Part shown: positions 34,201 to 43,600 of the stretch, in pieces
How the letters are laid out: each line of letters begins with the position of its first letter
Numbering within the stretch: the stretch's first letter is position 1
DNA from: Symsagittifera roscoffensis
Lineage: Eukaryota > Xenacoelomorpha > Acoela > Convolutidae
Direction: 5' to 3'
NCBI RefSeq assembly: GCF_963678635.1
Contig: NC_087070.1
Location: 53,918,617-53,982,616, forward strand
Length of the DNA: 64,000 nucleotides
The notes under the pieces: model-generated
Seen by the model: the letters and a program-made list of their open reading frames with translations, nothing else
Told to the model about the DNA's origin: nothing
Database searches by the model: none
Program-made: the position numbers and the translations under genes

Positions 34201-37108
34201 CTATCAGGATCAAGACCGCGTACACGAATTGTAGGGCGGGTGGCATACTTGCGTATCCCGGGGATGTGGTAAACACCACCTTCGTCTTGGACCCAAATCT
34301 CGAGGCTACGTTCTCTTGTACCTCATTCATCGCCGCAAATAACGCCTGAATAGCCTCCCATATCTTCTTTGATGTCGGAATTTCATCCCCCTTTAGTTGC
34401 TCAAGAAGTCCCATCGCGTGCAGGTGATCATTCATCCCTGCAAACAATAGCAGTTCAGGTTCACAGGGCATCTCCGACTTTATTGCTACCACTAGAGTCA
34501 ACATCTGATTCAATTCGGCTCCTGGCAAGGAGTATACCAGAGTCTCCGGCCAGAACAACTTGGGAGACGTTCCTTCGAAGTCCGATCCCGCCACAATGAC
34601 TACTCTTGCCGCAGCTGGATCTGTTCTATCGTAAACTGCCAGAGTTTTGGCCAGTTGGGTGCCACCACAGGGCTTCCCGTACCTGGGATCTTCCGCCAAT
34701 TTCGAGCCTTCGTAAGCGGCGTCTGGCAATCCCGTTCCTCCCGGATTGAGTAGCTTGTCTACCACCTTCAACTGTGCCGGGGTTGCCAACCTGATTCTGG
34801 CGATGCTGGTTCGGTGCTTGGGAGGTTCTGCTATAAGTCCCGGACTCCCCAGCAGCTTGAGAGGTCTGTAATTAATGGGTCCCATGATCGTTTTTGTGGG
34901 AATTCCCGTCAGGTCTGTGGTCTCCATCAACTTCGCCCTCGAGAAGTGCGCCTCATGAGCCTTCAACCAGTCTATGCAATGATGTCTATTCAAATCCTCG
35001 TGCGACACTCGTTCGATCCCCAGGGTTTCCGCCAACTCTCGTCTGCATTCCAAGGTCTCCAGATCCAGTTCCTTCACCTTCTCAGGATATCTCAAGCGGG
35101 TAGTCTCCCTAGACTTCTTTTCTCTCCTGCCATCTGCCACCACCACGGAGGACATCGCCGAGGCCGGAGGTGTTGATGACTCTACCTCCTCCGACTCCAT
35201 TGGTGTGGCACTCTGCAATCGGGTCTGATTGCTCCTCGAGCTATCTCTAGTATCAACTCTCGCTCCCAATCGACCAGCCAAGGCCCTCGAGGCAAGGAAT
35301 GGTGGGTTGGGAGGTGGCCCTAAAGTGAATTGGGCTGTCTCCAGCAGGTCCGCTTCTAGCGTGTTTATGTGTTCCTGGAAGACGTCGTTCAGCCACTCAG
35401 CTCCCCTTGGCCTATCGAAATGGATTCCATCTTTCGAGGTGTCTTCAGGGAATCCCTTGTTCTCCATGCGTTCTGCAACGTCCAACAGCCTGAGAGGAAG
35501 CACACTGTTTCGGTGTATTTCTCGGATCGCCTTGTTCAGGCTCCGCACCCTCTGGTTCATCTCTAGGGAGTGTTGATCAAACATCATGTTATAGGGGACC
35601 GTGCATATCGTCAGCAGGATGGGATCCATTTGGATCCTCAGCTCCTCAAGAAGGCAACTCATCTTGTCGCACAGCCTCGTCACTTTCCTTGCTTCTCCTC
35701 TCGACACGTCGTTGGTCCCAACCATCAAGGTGACTGTGTAAACTTTGGTCATTCCTAGCATGTCCAGAGTTGCCAACATCTGTGGCGTAGCAGCTCCAGC
35801 GAAACTCAAGACTCCCGTCTGCCAATGTGACCGGATCTGGGTCAACACCCGCACCAGGCTGTCCCCTATAATCAGGTGAACCGCACCCTCTGGCACACGA
35901 GGTGGCGCTAGATACTGCACCCAGGCTGCGTCGTGGAAGCAGTCCCTCCTGGCTTGCTGTTCCGCATTCCAGTCCAGCCGACTATGCTTGTGGTAGTTCC
36001 CCTCTGTGTTCTTCTTGTAGCTCGCGATCACGACGTTTCTGACCGGCTGTTCCCCCCAAGTCAGGGGAAGCTCTGGCCTTGTCGTTCTTTCACGACTCTG
36101 CTGCTGCAACTTCTCACCCAACTCCTTCAGGCGCGATGAGGCGCCACTCACCTGACTGCCGCTCGAGGTCGAGGTTGGTGTATATCCTGGTAACACCACA
36201 TCCATCAGAGGACGTACAGGTTGGGTCTCTAGATTGCGCAAGGAGGGCGTCGCGTCATTCGGTATCCAGACCTCCAACCCTTCACTCATGTGTTCCCTGG
36301 CCTCGCGGTCAAGGTTGAACCGTCCTCTAGCCCTGGGAGCTTCATCCACCTCCATGCGCGACTCTGGCCTTGAGCTTGTCACCACTCGTTCGTTTGACCT
36401 GGCTCCCTTTTGTGCGTCAAGCTCGCGTTGTCGTTGTTCTATCCTTTCCAACTCCGACTTTAGTTGATCGCGATTCGCGGCGTTCTCCCGCACCTTTAGC
36501 TCCTGCTGATGTTCCGCCCTTAGCATCTCAAGTAACTTCAACGTCTGATCTCGCTCGTCGACTGCCTGGTCTCTCTCCAGCTGAAGCTTCTCCCTATCCA
36601 ACTTCGCCTGATCCCGATCGAGATTCGCCTTATTCCTTTCCTTCAGCGCCTTCTCAAGCTCTCTCTTTAGGACTCCCAGCTCCGGATATGCCTCGGTCGT
36701 CTGTTGCGCTCGCGACATCGATGGCACCTTACTCGAGCTCTGGCCCGTGGATCTGGCTGTTGGCCTCGTCGGTAGCGGGAACTCTCCTGCGCCGTGTTCG
36801 GTGTTGTTACTCAGGCCAGGATTTCTTGCCAAGTCAAAGCCCCTTACTCCTCCATCCGCATTCCAAGACAACCATCTGGTCTGTGCTCGATTTGATATGC
36901 CCTCGGTGGTGTAGCCGACGATCAAGACAGCCTCCGTCGCAGACTCCCTGCACTCGCCCTGGTCCTCCAACTGGAGGATCGCATTCAACATCACCGCCAT
37001 TCTCTCGTCGATCTGGGTGTGGTCCAGGTCCCTCAAGCGTCTGTACAGCTCGTCAAGAGTGGGCCTCTGCAGAGCCGTGGGCATAGAGTTCCAGAATCGG
37101 TCTGCCAT
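28229..37108 (-). CDS. E2 ORF2: giant SGNH-hydrolase protein, 2,959 aa
   Basis: One uninterrupted frame in the position of env or an accessory ORF. Residues ~141-235 form a strongly charged coiled coil. Residues ~408-585 form an SGNH/GDSL hydrolase domain with all four blocks: IIGDS (Ser417), FAGAATPQ (Gly438), VGTND (Asn466) and DGIH (Asp560/His563). Residues ~835-1065 look like a second, degenerate SGNH fold (VAGSDF, SLPGAEL, FAGMND, IGDDH) without the GDS nucleophile order. Residues ~1191-1230 are hydrophobic and may span a membrane. The remaining ~1,700 residues are unrecognised and rich in Glu/Lys/Ser/Thr. The end holds EIVISSDDEEE (~2927-2937), resembling a SUMO-interaction motif. An esterase acting on lipids or protein modifications is plausible, as GDSL domains occur in some other retroelements. 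The start is the first ATG, 522 bp after the ORF1 stop, so it probably needs a spliced or separate mRNA. Confidence 0.9.
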   Translation of the reverse strand: MADRFWNSMPTALQRPTLDELYRRLRDLDHTQIDERMAVMLNAILQLEDQGECRESATEAVLIVGYTTEGISNRAQTRWLSWNADGGVRGFDLARNPGLSNNTEHGAGEFPLPTRPTARSTGQSSSKVPSMSRAQQTTEAYPELGVLKRELEKALKERNKANLDRDQAKLDREKLQLERDQAVDERDQTLKLLEMLRAEHQQELKVRENAANRDQLKSELERIEQRQRELDAQKGARSNERVVTSSRPESRMEVDEAPRARGRFNLDREAREHMSEGLEVWIPNDATPSLRNLETQPVRPLMDVVLPGYTPTSTSSGSQVSGASSRLKELGEKLQQQSRERTTRPELPLTWGEQPVRNVVIASYKKNTEGNYHKHSRLDWNAEQQARRDCFHDAAWVQYLAPPRVPEGAVHLIIGDSLVRVLTQIRSHWQTGVLSFAGAATPQMLATLDMLGMTKVYTVTLMVGTNDVSRGEARKVTRLCDKMSCLLEELRIQMDPILLTICTVPYNMMFDQHSLEMNQRVRSLNKAIREIHRNSVLPLRLLDVAERMENKGFPEDTSKDGIHFDRPRGAEWLNDVFQEHINTLEADLLETAQFTLGPPPNPPFLASRALAGRLGARVDTRDSSRSNQTRLQSATPMESEEVESSTPPASAMSSVVVADGRREKKSRETTRLRYPEKVKELDLETLECRRELAETLGIERVSHEDLNRHHCIDWLKAHEAHFSRAKLMETTDLTGIPTKTIMGPINYRPLKLLGSPGLIAEPPKHRTSIARIRLATPAQLKVVDKLLNPGGTGLPDAAYEGSKLAEDPRYGKPCGGTQLAKTLAVYDRTDPAAARVVIVAGSDFEGTSPKLFWPETLVYSLPGAELNQMLTLVVAIKSEMPCEPELLLFAGMNDHLHAMGLLEQLKGDEIPTSKKIWEAIQALFAAMNEVQENVASRFGSKTKVVFTTSPGYASMPPALQFVYAVLILIAEGSEWRILMAAPNRELEPLNLRLYKSELPAAWADISHALRGFYGLADVLIVLDEVLLLEISNFARQLKFIPVIGDDHTAINQLTASLWFRSMDVKVANSTSRTRGPSNERRNVVETEKQLDSMKYRLTQENGWWPFLTPRLENVTNKTREEAPLLVKQIWSFLEKQLELAETRDMTVARFVSAANEVTIGGFWREHANGELKTRRDYEILKFLSPCWEREFLAGVFGTTATIFGAFVQEILGMPISLLLALYLVYPRYLFNMGPAYMFSRGVETLRVDGYLALILLTHGELVSFHRLMEYGEPLSMGRVHTSTETSSYKCAAGLKTLLVQYLMMQNRYMTGEDENPTSREEWEKANRGMPLLTDLCLAMRSDPMGIIRGLEEVVTCIYGPAVTYAFPDPLVITYRHSVTHLSLISVLDGTALNWCQQEVLRARMSNTVLFGKVKDAEMMVCNFRGQMQCRMGGKREGPIEMYPKFWNLNPLTANGREVLRIPAWKECFALVKRELEAIMEKEILPATMPEFPTVRRMTLGMNSPLVVPSIMARMTAEEMQKDFTDGWDPLFIGYTAAVYFHTSEMKVNSWTTQAKKSRGWQPPGYEVRKVLRTLEKEGLENMLPIWDDGRMIVMEGHVALVDDMKFATRKYKAPYGLEQVEVTQEGTELDAAGQLHVALTEYKKLDPTTPSPLSVDTPGDKRSGPVEDRFKRILERRRNESEEESMDETLSEAGEDMEVGNTPEPGPSGEELTTQELLKDLSEENWADTATPPLNPSPRKNLELPLAGETFNMGMLLLSSEERGKNTFEGNRDIFLGSLEDDAWQEFLEEFNREVGSETTLDKFKKELWDAVVRFGEPLLIGTGLDEKARKELLNKLVELRNARSKTRKEKCEDSSTLKQKTVDKMVDDIKRDKVGTSNMIKSTNILKARAGGRQELEGVDGEVESMMIATTPSSRDVKTRKRKREVEGWGSPSVDAVSEGNLRETAPIVLARCKTAAYKNSSELRKPLEVEKEIEVSTSSTSEEDFKPQKVNVKRGSTNGQVGEVEIGKEWISKAHQDMGKQVTSDPLERSKTRNTSRTWWVALETLKEMEDCLKKLDSGIARRRRNWATQQKAEVNKIEMASHLKRSWQSLLKDHFEEAMRTSSSAPPLMANPFVRTAGQLMFTWSLVGIELETLTSYDRLKLGSKKLEVYQALMQHVARDNSGLSLARRKDATCFLRWTMSMMSDSTILACHQRASGSKTMERRVSTIILNVYQSTGIEKEDGSRLSLENHRKLDEVRRFSNKKFEEEHDVHRNLASSEQYSRLSEKGEYQYVSGVMGIAYNPFLDSEAGGAHRNHEAAELLKFWTERIMEIDAVEKEGPSLGLILEKTPEVISIPRSNKRVEVNMGGGDGLLTTNLGVIWKLLRPSWCPHPHASLIEETTERVRLAPTEDEDLAKLSVLHKLITPQMQEPSERTSDPGSAKKLEPGSCLDSTCGNGEHICDGRSCVRILSFQKEDLVTWFEDITEREKSEVQIIAECYARTTVNIATALGFFSRMCGLQALERLESEHHLVTALSVESWPGVLQVTQKHIRSWKVGLEAEMGFPLSEAYGLPLNAKSLIGSMMANLCGSHYPLHMAMVEVSSQRILVDKAFSVPKCVRLARMSHHSHKLLRKIKGTVPKELRDDLSEIWGEDLLKLERENTSDHERQNVIGKPVGSTPNLEDNDTMHEKMMELEPLLEASGERNLRSIEISHGECPCHCLAQTVWYPDHKNLCLVWDVEEIRSIGLPDHRQKVTLLVVSTMLALRWIEENITKYREATTPTAESIYAIDYSRRLELFETACKVFAIPTEVRHVWSRLRYFPWFRATLTSWLYRATKDHMRKHQKEYRQFQAEIGPEAFKRPLLTHRNAITTGWKRVGKMSRDNTKARESILEEDLAKNVSLSLHNSFCLNREARVKALPNQAKRLQEQREWMRSYEQLKAWEEIVISSDDEEELLRQFAASSTSGCSTSKAKSTR

Positions 37109-37630
37109 TCTTTATAACTTCGGGATGTGTGTAGATAGGTGTCAACCAGCTCAAGAATTACCTTACCAACTCAAGAATTACCTTACCAACTCAAGTATTA
37201 CCCAATTCAAGAAATCTCTAGAAATCTTCTCTTCAAGCACTTGCTGTAGATCCGGATTGTCGCGTGTTCAATCAAGATTCTCTTTTTCTGTTTCTCGCTT
37301 GAGTGTAGTTGGATATTCAACTTTGTTTTTCAAACTTGATCTGAAAACATAAAGCTCATTAAAACTTAGTATGTCACGTTCCTGACCTAGAGACCCCCCT
37401 TTTACCCATATGATTAAAATCCTATCATTCACATATCACTTAAAACAATTCGATTGGATTTCCCTTAAGAACATGCAGATTCATTTTATGTTTTAGCACC
37501 ATCAATTCTTTCTTTTAAAATTCAATTGTCATGCCAATCACATCTTAAGATCCCTTTACCTGCGCCGCACCCCAGTACCTAACTCAAGACTCCTCCCTCA
37601 CACCCGACTCGATACCTCCATGTACCCGAC
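37109..37630 (-). other. spacer between E2 ORF1 and ORF2
   Basis: 522 bp, noncoding. It contains three tandem copies of a 20-bp unit (about 37147-37205, ACTCAAGAATTACCTTACCA), each carrying CTCAAG. A splice acceptor or promoter for ORF2 could lie here; none is certain. Confidence 0.6.
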
Positions 37631-40600
37631 TCAGGCGATGCTCAAGTAGTACTTCTTGTGAAGATGCACCATTATCTCGGTTTCTGCAAAGACCACATGT
37701 AGGATAGCATACAATTCCCTCGAGCTCAGTTTGCCCCTGTTTGGGTCGTACACCGGCATCGAGACCTCCACTATTCCTCTTTCAATCATGAAGTCACGTA
37801 GTCTTGTCAGTGCCAATATCACGTGTTCGGGATCAATTATGTTTCTGTCGTTGACTCTCGTTACTAGGAAGCAGAGGTATTTGCCCGGGACTTGTGCCAC
37901 TGACGGTGGAAGCGCCGCTATGCCTCCCAGTCCTGGCCTCTGTCTGAACAGAAACTCTACGTTCTGGTACTCTCTTTTGAAGTCAGCCTCCAATCTTGAT
38001 TTGAAACTCATGTCCGCCGTGATGCAGATCGCGCTGGTCCTGTTTGACAGGATGAAGTCGCTATCCGTTATCATGATGTTCTCTGAGTATTCATTGGGTA
38101 TTTCGAATTTCGTTTTGAAATTCCTTCCTATGGTAGGCTCTTGTTCTTCTTCCTCCAGTTCCAATCCGCTTGTTTCCCTCACTTCCTTGAGCTTCTTTAT
38201 CATCAAATTTTCGGTGTGGGTAAGTCCTACCCCCACTCCCCGGACAAAAATATTTATCGACGTCCCCGTCGATGTAGTCGGGTCTGAATTGTCCTTGGGG
38301 ATGTCCAGTGGCCTGTCTGTTGCTGTCCATCCGAAAAGAGGGTCCTCTGTCTTCATGTAATTTGCTGCTGATACATCGATTTGCTGAATGCTTTGTCCTT
38401 CGCGGCTCTCGTCTTTGACCTCACGCATCCACTCTAGAATCCTCAAGTTCGTGTTCTCCCTCCTCTCTATTTCACTCTGCTCGAGATCCGTCTCCAATTC
38501 TGGCGTCGAGTAATCATCCTGCGGATAATGTCCACCATCGTCAATGACCTGCCATTCCTCTTCGGCTTCCAGTTCGCCTGCGCTTAGTAATTCATCGCCC
38601 AACTTGTCTGGCTGTATCTTATCGATCAAGAAGTCATCCCCGTACCTATTGTACCTCATACCTGTTCGTTTACGATTGCCAGTCCTGGTTTCCGGTGGTG
38701 TTGGTCGATCCGGCTCCATCCACTTCGGTACCTCGTTTTGCTCTGGGTCGTTCCAGTCTTCTTCTACAAATGAACCTGCATCCGACTCCACTTCTATCTT
38801 TTCGTTGTCGTCCAAACTCAAGTTCTCATTACCATCATTTTTCTCTCTAGTGCCTTTCTCATTCACTTCGCACGCTGGTTCCACCACCAGGTACTCAAGA
38901 CCTTCCATGTCTTTTGGCAGGCACCAGTCCTCCGGAGACGGAATGTGAGGCTTCAGATTTTCGTAATGTGCTGCTCGCCCTGTACTCAAGCGATAGAACC
39001 TTCCTTGTTGATGTACTTCCGTAATCATGAACGGTCCTCTCCATTTCTTGAGTAGTTTCTTTGTTCCCTTGGGCGGTATGACATTTTGGAAAACCCACAC
39101 GTATTGGCCCACTTCGTATGGCTTTGCTCTTAGTATCTTTTCGTCATATTTCTTGCGTTGCCTCATTTGCGCTTGCGCCGTGTTTCTCCGACATAGCTCG
39201 TTTAGCTCTTGTTGTCTTTTGATCGCTTCCTTCACGTATGCTTGAGGTGACGTCCTCTTCCCCTCGTACTCCGGGTAGAAGAATGTTAGAGGCATTGCCC
39301 TTTCCCTGCCTGTCAACATCATGAAAGGACTGATACCCGTCGTTGAGTGCTGAGTACTATTATAGGCTCCTACTACTTGTGGCAGGTATTTGTCCCAGTC
39401 CGTCATGTATCTCGAGCAGTACACCCTGAGCATGTTGACCAGTGTCCTGTTCTGTCTCTCTACCAACCCATTGGTCTGTGGATGATAGGTCGTCGAGTGT
39501 GCTTGAGCAATGTGTGATCTCTTCATCAATTCTTTTGTCAAGTCCCCCACAAAAGCCTTGCCGTTGTCTGACTGGAAAGTCATTGGACAACCATATCGCG
39601 ATATCCAATGCGTTATCAGGTGATCACATGTCTCCTCTGCTGAGGCTGTCTGGCACGGAACCGCTTCCGCCAACTTGGTGAAGTGATCTATTATAACTAG
39701 TATTTGGTTATAACCCGACTCCGTCATGCAGATTTTCTGATGGTCTATCTGCACCACTTCATTGAATTCCGAACTCTCGACAGACTTGAGGGGAAACTTC
39801 ATCTTCCTTGGGTCTTTTACTTGAAGGCATGCTAGGCAGGCATTCACCCACCTCTCGCAAGCTTTTCTCATTCCCGGCCAGTCAAACCTGTGAAGTATCC
39901 TTTGTTGTACTTTATCTATCCCCTGATGGCCCATCTGGTCGTGTGATCTGAAAAGCACTTCCGTTTGGTACAGTTGTGGTAGTATGATGAGGTTGTGTTT
40001 TTGTAATATTTTTTCCTCATCTCTTCTCTTGCACGCTACCACCCCTTCAGCTGTGTGATACAGTAAATCTCTCTTTTCTTTGTAGAACTGGCTCAAGATC
40101 TTGTAGCTGTCTTCCTCAAGTTCCCCCTTCTCCTTGACTCCCGAATGGATCCATTTGGAGAGGTTACTTGTCATTTTGTCATTCCTCTGGGCCCTTATTA
40201 GGTCAGACAGCCTGTATCTCGCCTTAACGTGCTCCTTTAGCGCCATGATCTGTCCATTCATCTCACCAGGGTTGTGGATGTCATCGCTCAGTTTCACACA
40301 TATCATCCTTTTCACGATTTTCATGTCGTCTTCTGGTACCAGATTCGTTCTGACGTTTGAGTTGCACGATAGTTCCCTTAGTGGTTTTCTTGAAACTGCT
40401 ATTTTCTCGAGCTCTTCACCACCTCGTACCTCTTGTGTTTCCAGGTTGTACGTCCCTGAAGATGGATCCGTCTGTAATTCCCTGTCGTGCTGTCTTATCT
40501 TCTCTTCCGCCAGTATCATGCATAGACTGTCTTGGTCTTCGCTGCTCTCATCCGAGTCTTCATCCCATTCTTCACGCTCCCCGGACAATTTCCCTTCTCC

Positions 40601-43600
40601 GGTTTCGTCTTCTTCCATGAATCTGGACCACTCCCCGGACTCTTGATCTAGTCCCAGGTGTTCAACTTCTTCTCTGAATGTTACTTTCTTATCCCTGACT
40701 TTTGTCTGCTCCAGAATTTTGTCGGGGATTTTTTCAACTAGTGATCGCACAACTTCCTTGCTATCAGTGATGCTTCCTTTTGAGACGTCAGTATTGTTCA
40801 CTGTTTCTTCTCTCCGAAGTATGGTTAGTTCCGGTGCCTCCTGACCTTTCCCTTGGATCACGGGCTTGTCATCTGATAGTTTCTCAAGCAACCTCATTAA
40901 GTCTTCATCTATTCGGACCGTTCCCTCCTCTACCTGGGTGAGATCATAACCTTTTGCCTTGAGTGTCTCCCTCACGATTTTGGACTTGAGCATTATTCCT
41001 ATCGGAATCCCACTGCTTTTCTTCAAGATGGTCTTTTCAAGAGTTTCTTTCGGCAATTCGGGATGATCTTCAATCGGTTTGCCTGATTTGTCCAGCCATC
41101 TCGTGAGTGGAAGACTGTCGTACGTTTCTTTGTCCATGAAGGAGAAGCCATCTTTGATCTCAGGTCTGTCCGCCTCTCTTTGTTCTTGCCTCTCGTAGAA
41201 CTCCGTCTTCTTACTCAAGCTGTCAGCATTTTGATGTTTATCTCGTGTTCTGTGCTCAATTATCATGTTGTATCCATCCAAGCGAACTATCCACCTCCCA
41301 ATATAGCTCTGGTCCATTGAGTACGTTTTCAGCCAGCTTAGTGCTCGGTTGTCGACTCGCAGCTTGAAGGGCTCACTGCCTAGGTATGCTCTGTATTTTT
41401 CGACAAAGGTGACCACCGCGAACATCTCTGCTTTCGGTGCTCCGTACTTCATTTCTGTGTCACTTAGGACCTTGCTCCCGTATGCTATTGGTCTCAAGAC
41501 TGTCTTCCCATTCCATTCTTGTTCTTGATGGAGAATCCCAGAAATAGCGACTACTGACGCGTCCGTGTCTAGCACGTACATCCCCTTCTCTGTCGGCATA
41601 CCCAGTACTGGTGCCTCACATAGCTCTTTCTTTATTCTCTGGAATGACTCTTCTGCCGCGTTGTTCCACGTGAACTTCTTGCCCTTATGTCTCATTAGTT
41701 GTTGCATCGGGTATACCTTGTCCGCATAGCCCTTGATGAATTCTCTATAATATTTGGCGAAACCCAGGAAGCTCATCAGCTGGTGCTCCGTCTTCGGTGA
41801 TTTCCAGGTTAGGACTGCTTCCACGGCGTCTGGATCAGGTCTGATGCCGTGCTTATCTACCATCCTTCCCAAGTATTTAATCGAGTCCTTGAGTATCTCG
41901 CACTTTGATGGTTTACACTTCAGCCCCGATCTTTTCATGCACGCGAACACCTCGTCAAGCCTCTCGATGTGGTCTTCTAGTGTCGGCGTTGCTATTACCA
42001 CGTCGTCCACGTAGCACATTACCAGGTTGCCGTACTTCTTCGTCACGCCTATCAACGCGTGTGCCATCAGCCGCTGAAACGTGGCTGTTGCATTGCAGAG
42101 TCCAAACGGCATCCGTTTCCATTGAAACAGACCCAACTCGCAGGCTAACCCTGTCTTGTCCCTGTCTTGCTTCCTTAATGGTACCTGCCAAAAGGCCGAG
42201 CCTAAATCAAGAGTCGTAAAAAATTTCGCATCACCTAACTTCGAGAGGCTCTCATCAATTCTAGGTATGGGATAGGCATCCTTCACCGTGACGGAGTTCA
42301 GGTATCGAAAGTCACAACAAAACCTTAACTGGTCGCCTTTCTTTTTGGCCATCACTACTCCACACGCCCACGGTGACTTGGATGGTTCTATCATGTCATA
42401 CTCTAGTAACGTTTCGATTTCTTTTCTACACGCGTCCGATTTGTGTGGGGTCATGCGCCTCGCCCCCTCCCTGTGTGGTACCGCGTTTTCCTCAAGTTCA
42501 ATTTCATGTTCAACAAAATTACAACACCCGATATCCGCCTTATGCCTTGAAAAGACCTCCTCGTTTCGCTCTAGTACGTCCTTGATAGCTTCGAGCTGTT
42601 CATCTTTCAGTTTGCCCCTTAAATGTTCAATCTCCGGCAGAACCGGTTTATCAGTTTGCATTTCATCTAGTGTGGGTCGCTCTGGAAAGTTCGAACAGCT
42701 CGAAAGCCCATCGTCCGTTTCTGACTTAAGTGATTTGATAAGACCTGAAGAATCTTTTATTCTCTGCAATCGTCTCAAGATACAAATTTTGTCCCTGTGG
42801 TTGGGACAATCAACAACTTCATTTTGTTTTGAGTTTTCAATTGTTTCATATCGAGTTTTAACCGGTAAAGCATATCCCAGCTTCCTCCCTCTCTGTATCG
42901 TGATCGGTATATCAAGGGTATTCAACAAGACACTGACGCAGAGGCCGCTCTTCGTTATCGAAAATGATCTTCCTAAAACAGCAGCGCTTTGACTATTGGG
43001 ATTCGGAACTATACACACTTGCTTGTTGTCACTTAGTTCATTATAATTTTTCATCCTCAAGCTTACGATTGCCGCTTCATTAGCTTTTAACCTCACTCTC
43101 CTACTCAAGAATACCGGTGCTTTGTTTTCATTCGCCATTATTAAATTTACCGGTTTGATTGCGTACCTCCTATCCGGATTCCGTATCCTGAACATTGCAT
43201 TATTTAGATCAATCGTTACGTCGAAATTCCTGATGAAGTCTCTGCCCAAAATGAATTGGTCAGATTCATCTAGGTTTTCTACCACGATGAAGCTCATCCA
43301 CAGGTTACGTTCCCCCAAATTGAGGGCTATTATCGGCGTCCTGCCCAGCACCCGTAGGGCCCCTTTGTTTGCAGCTGACAGCCGTATTCTCGAGTCTATC
43401 AAGTCACCTTTGTCAAAGCCCATCTTTTCCCATGTTTCGATTGGTATGACGCTCAAGACTGCTCCCGTGTCAAGTAATCCACGCAACTGAGTCTTTTTGC
43501 CATTTATGTCTAGCACGTGCCCTGTCACGTCTGCTTCCGTCCCGATGTGCATTGCATCTTCTTCAAGCATGGCACAGTGTCCGATCGATCTTACTTTCAA

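Noticed and set aside
28229-37108. ORF2 as a retroviral-type envelope
   Set aside because: It sits in the env position, but there is no N-terminal signal peptide, no furin-type cleavage pattern and no C-terminal anchor; SGNH and coiled-coil motifs argue otherwise.
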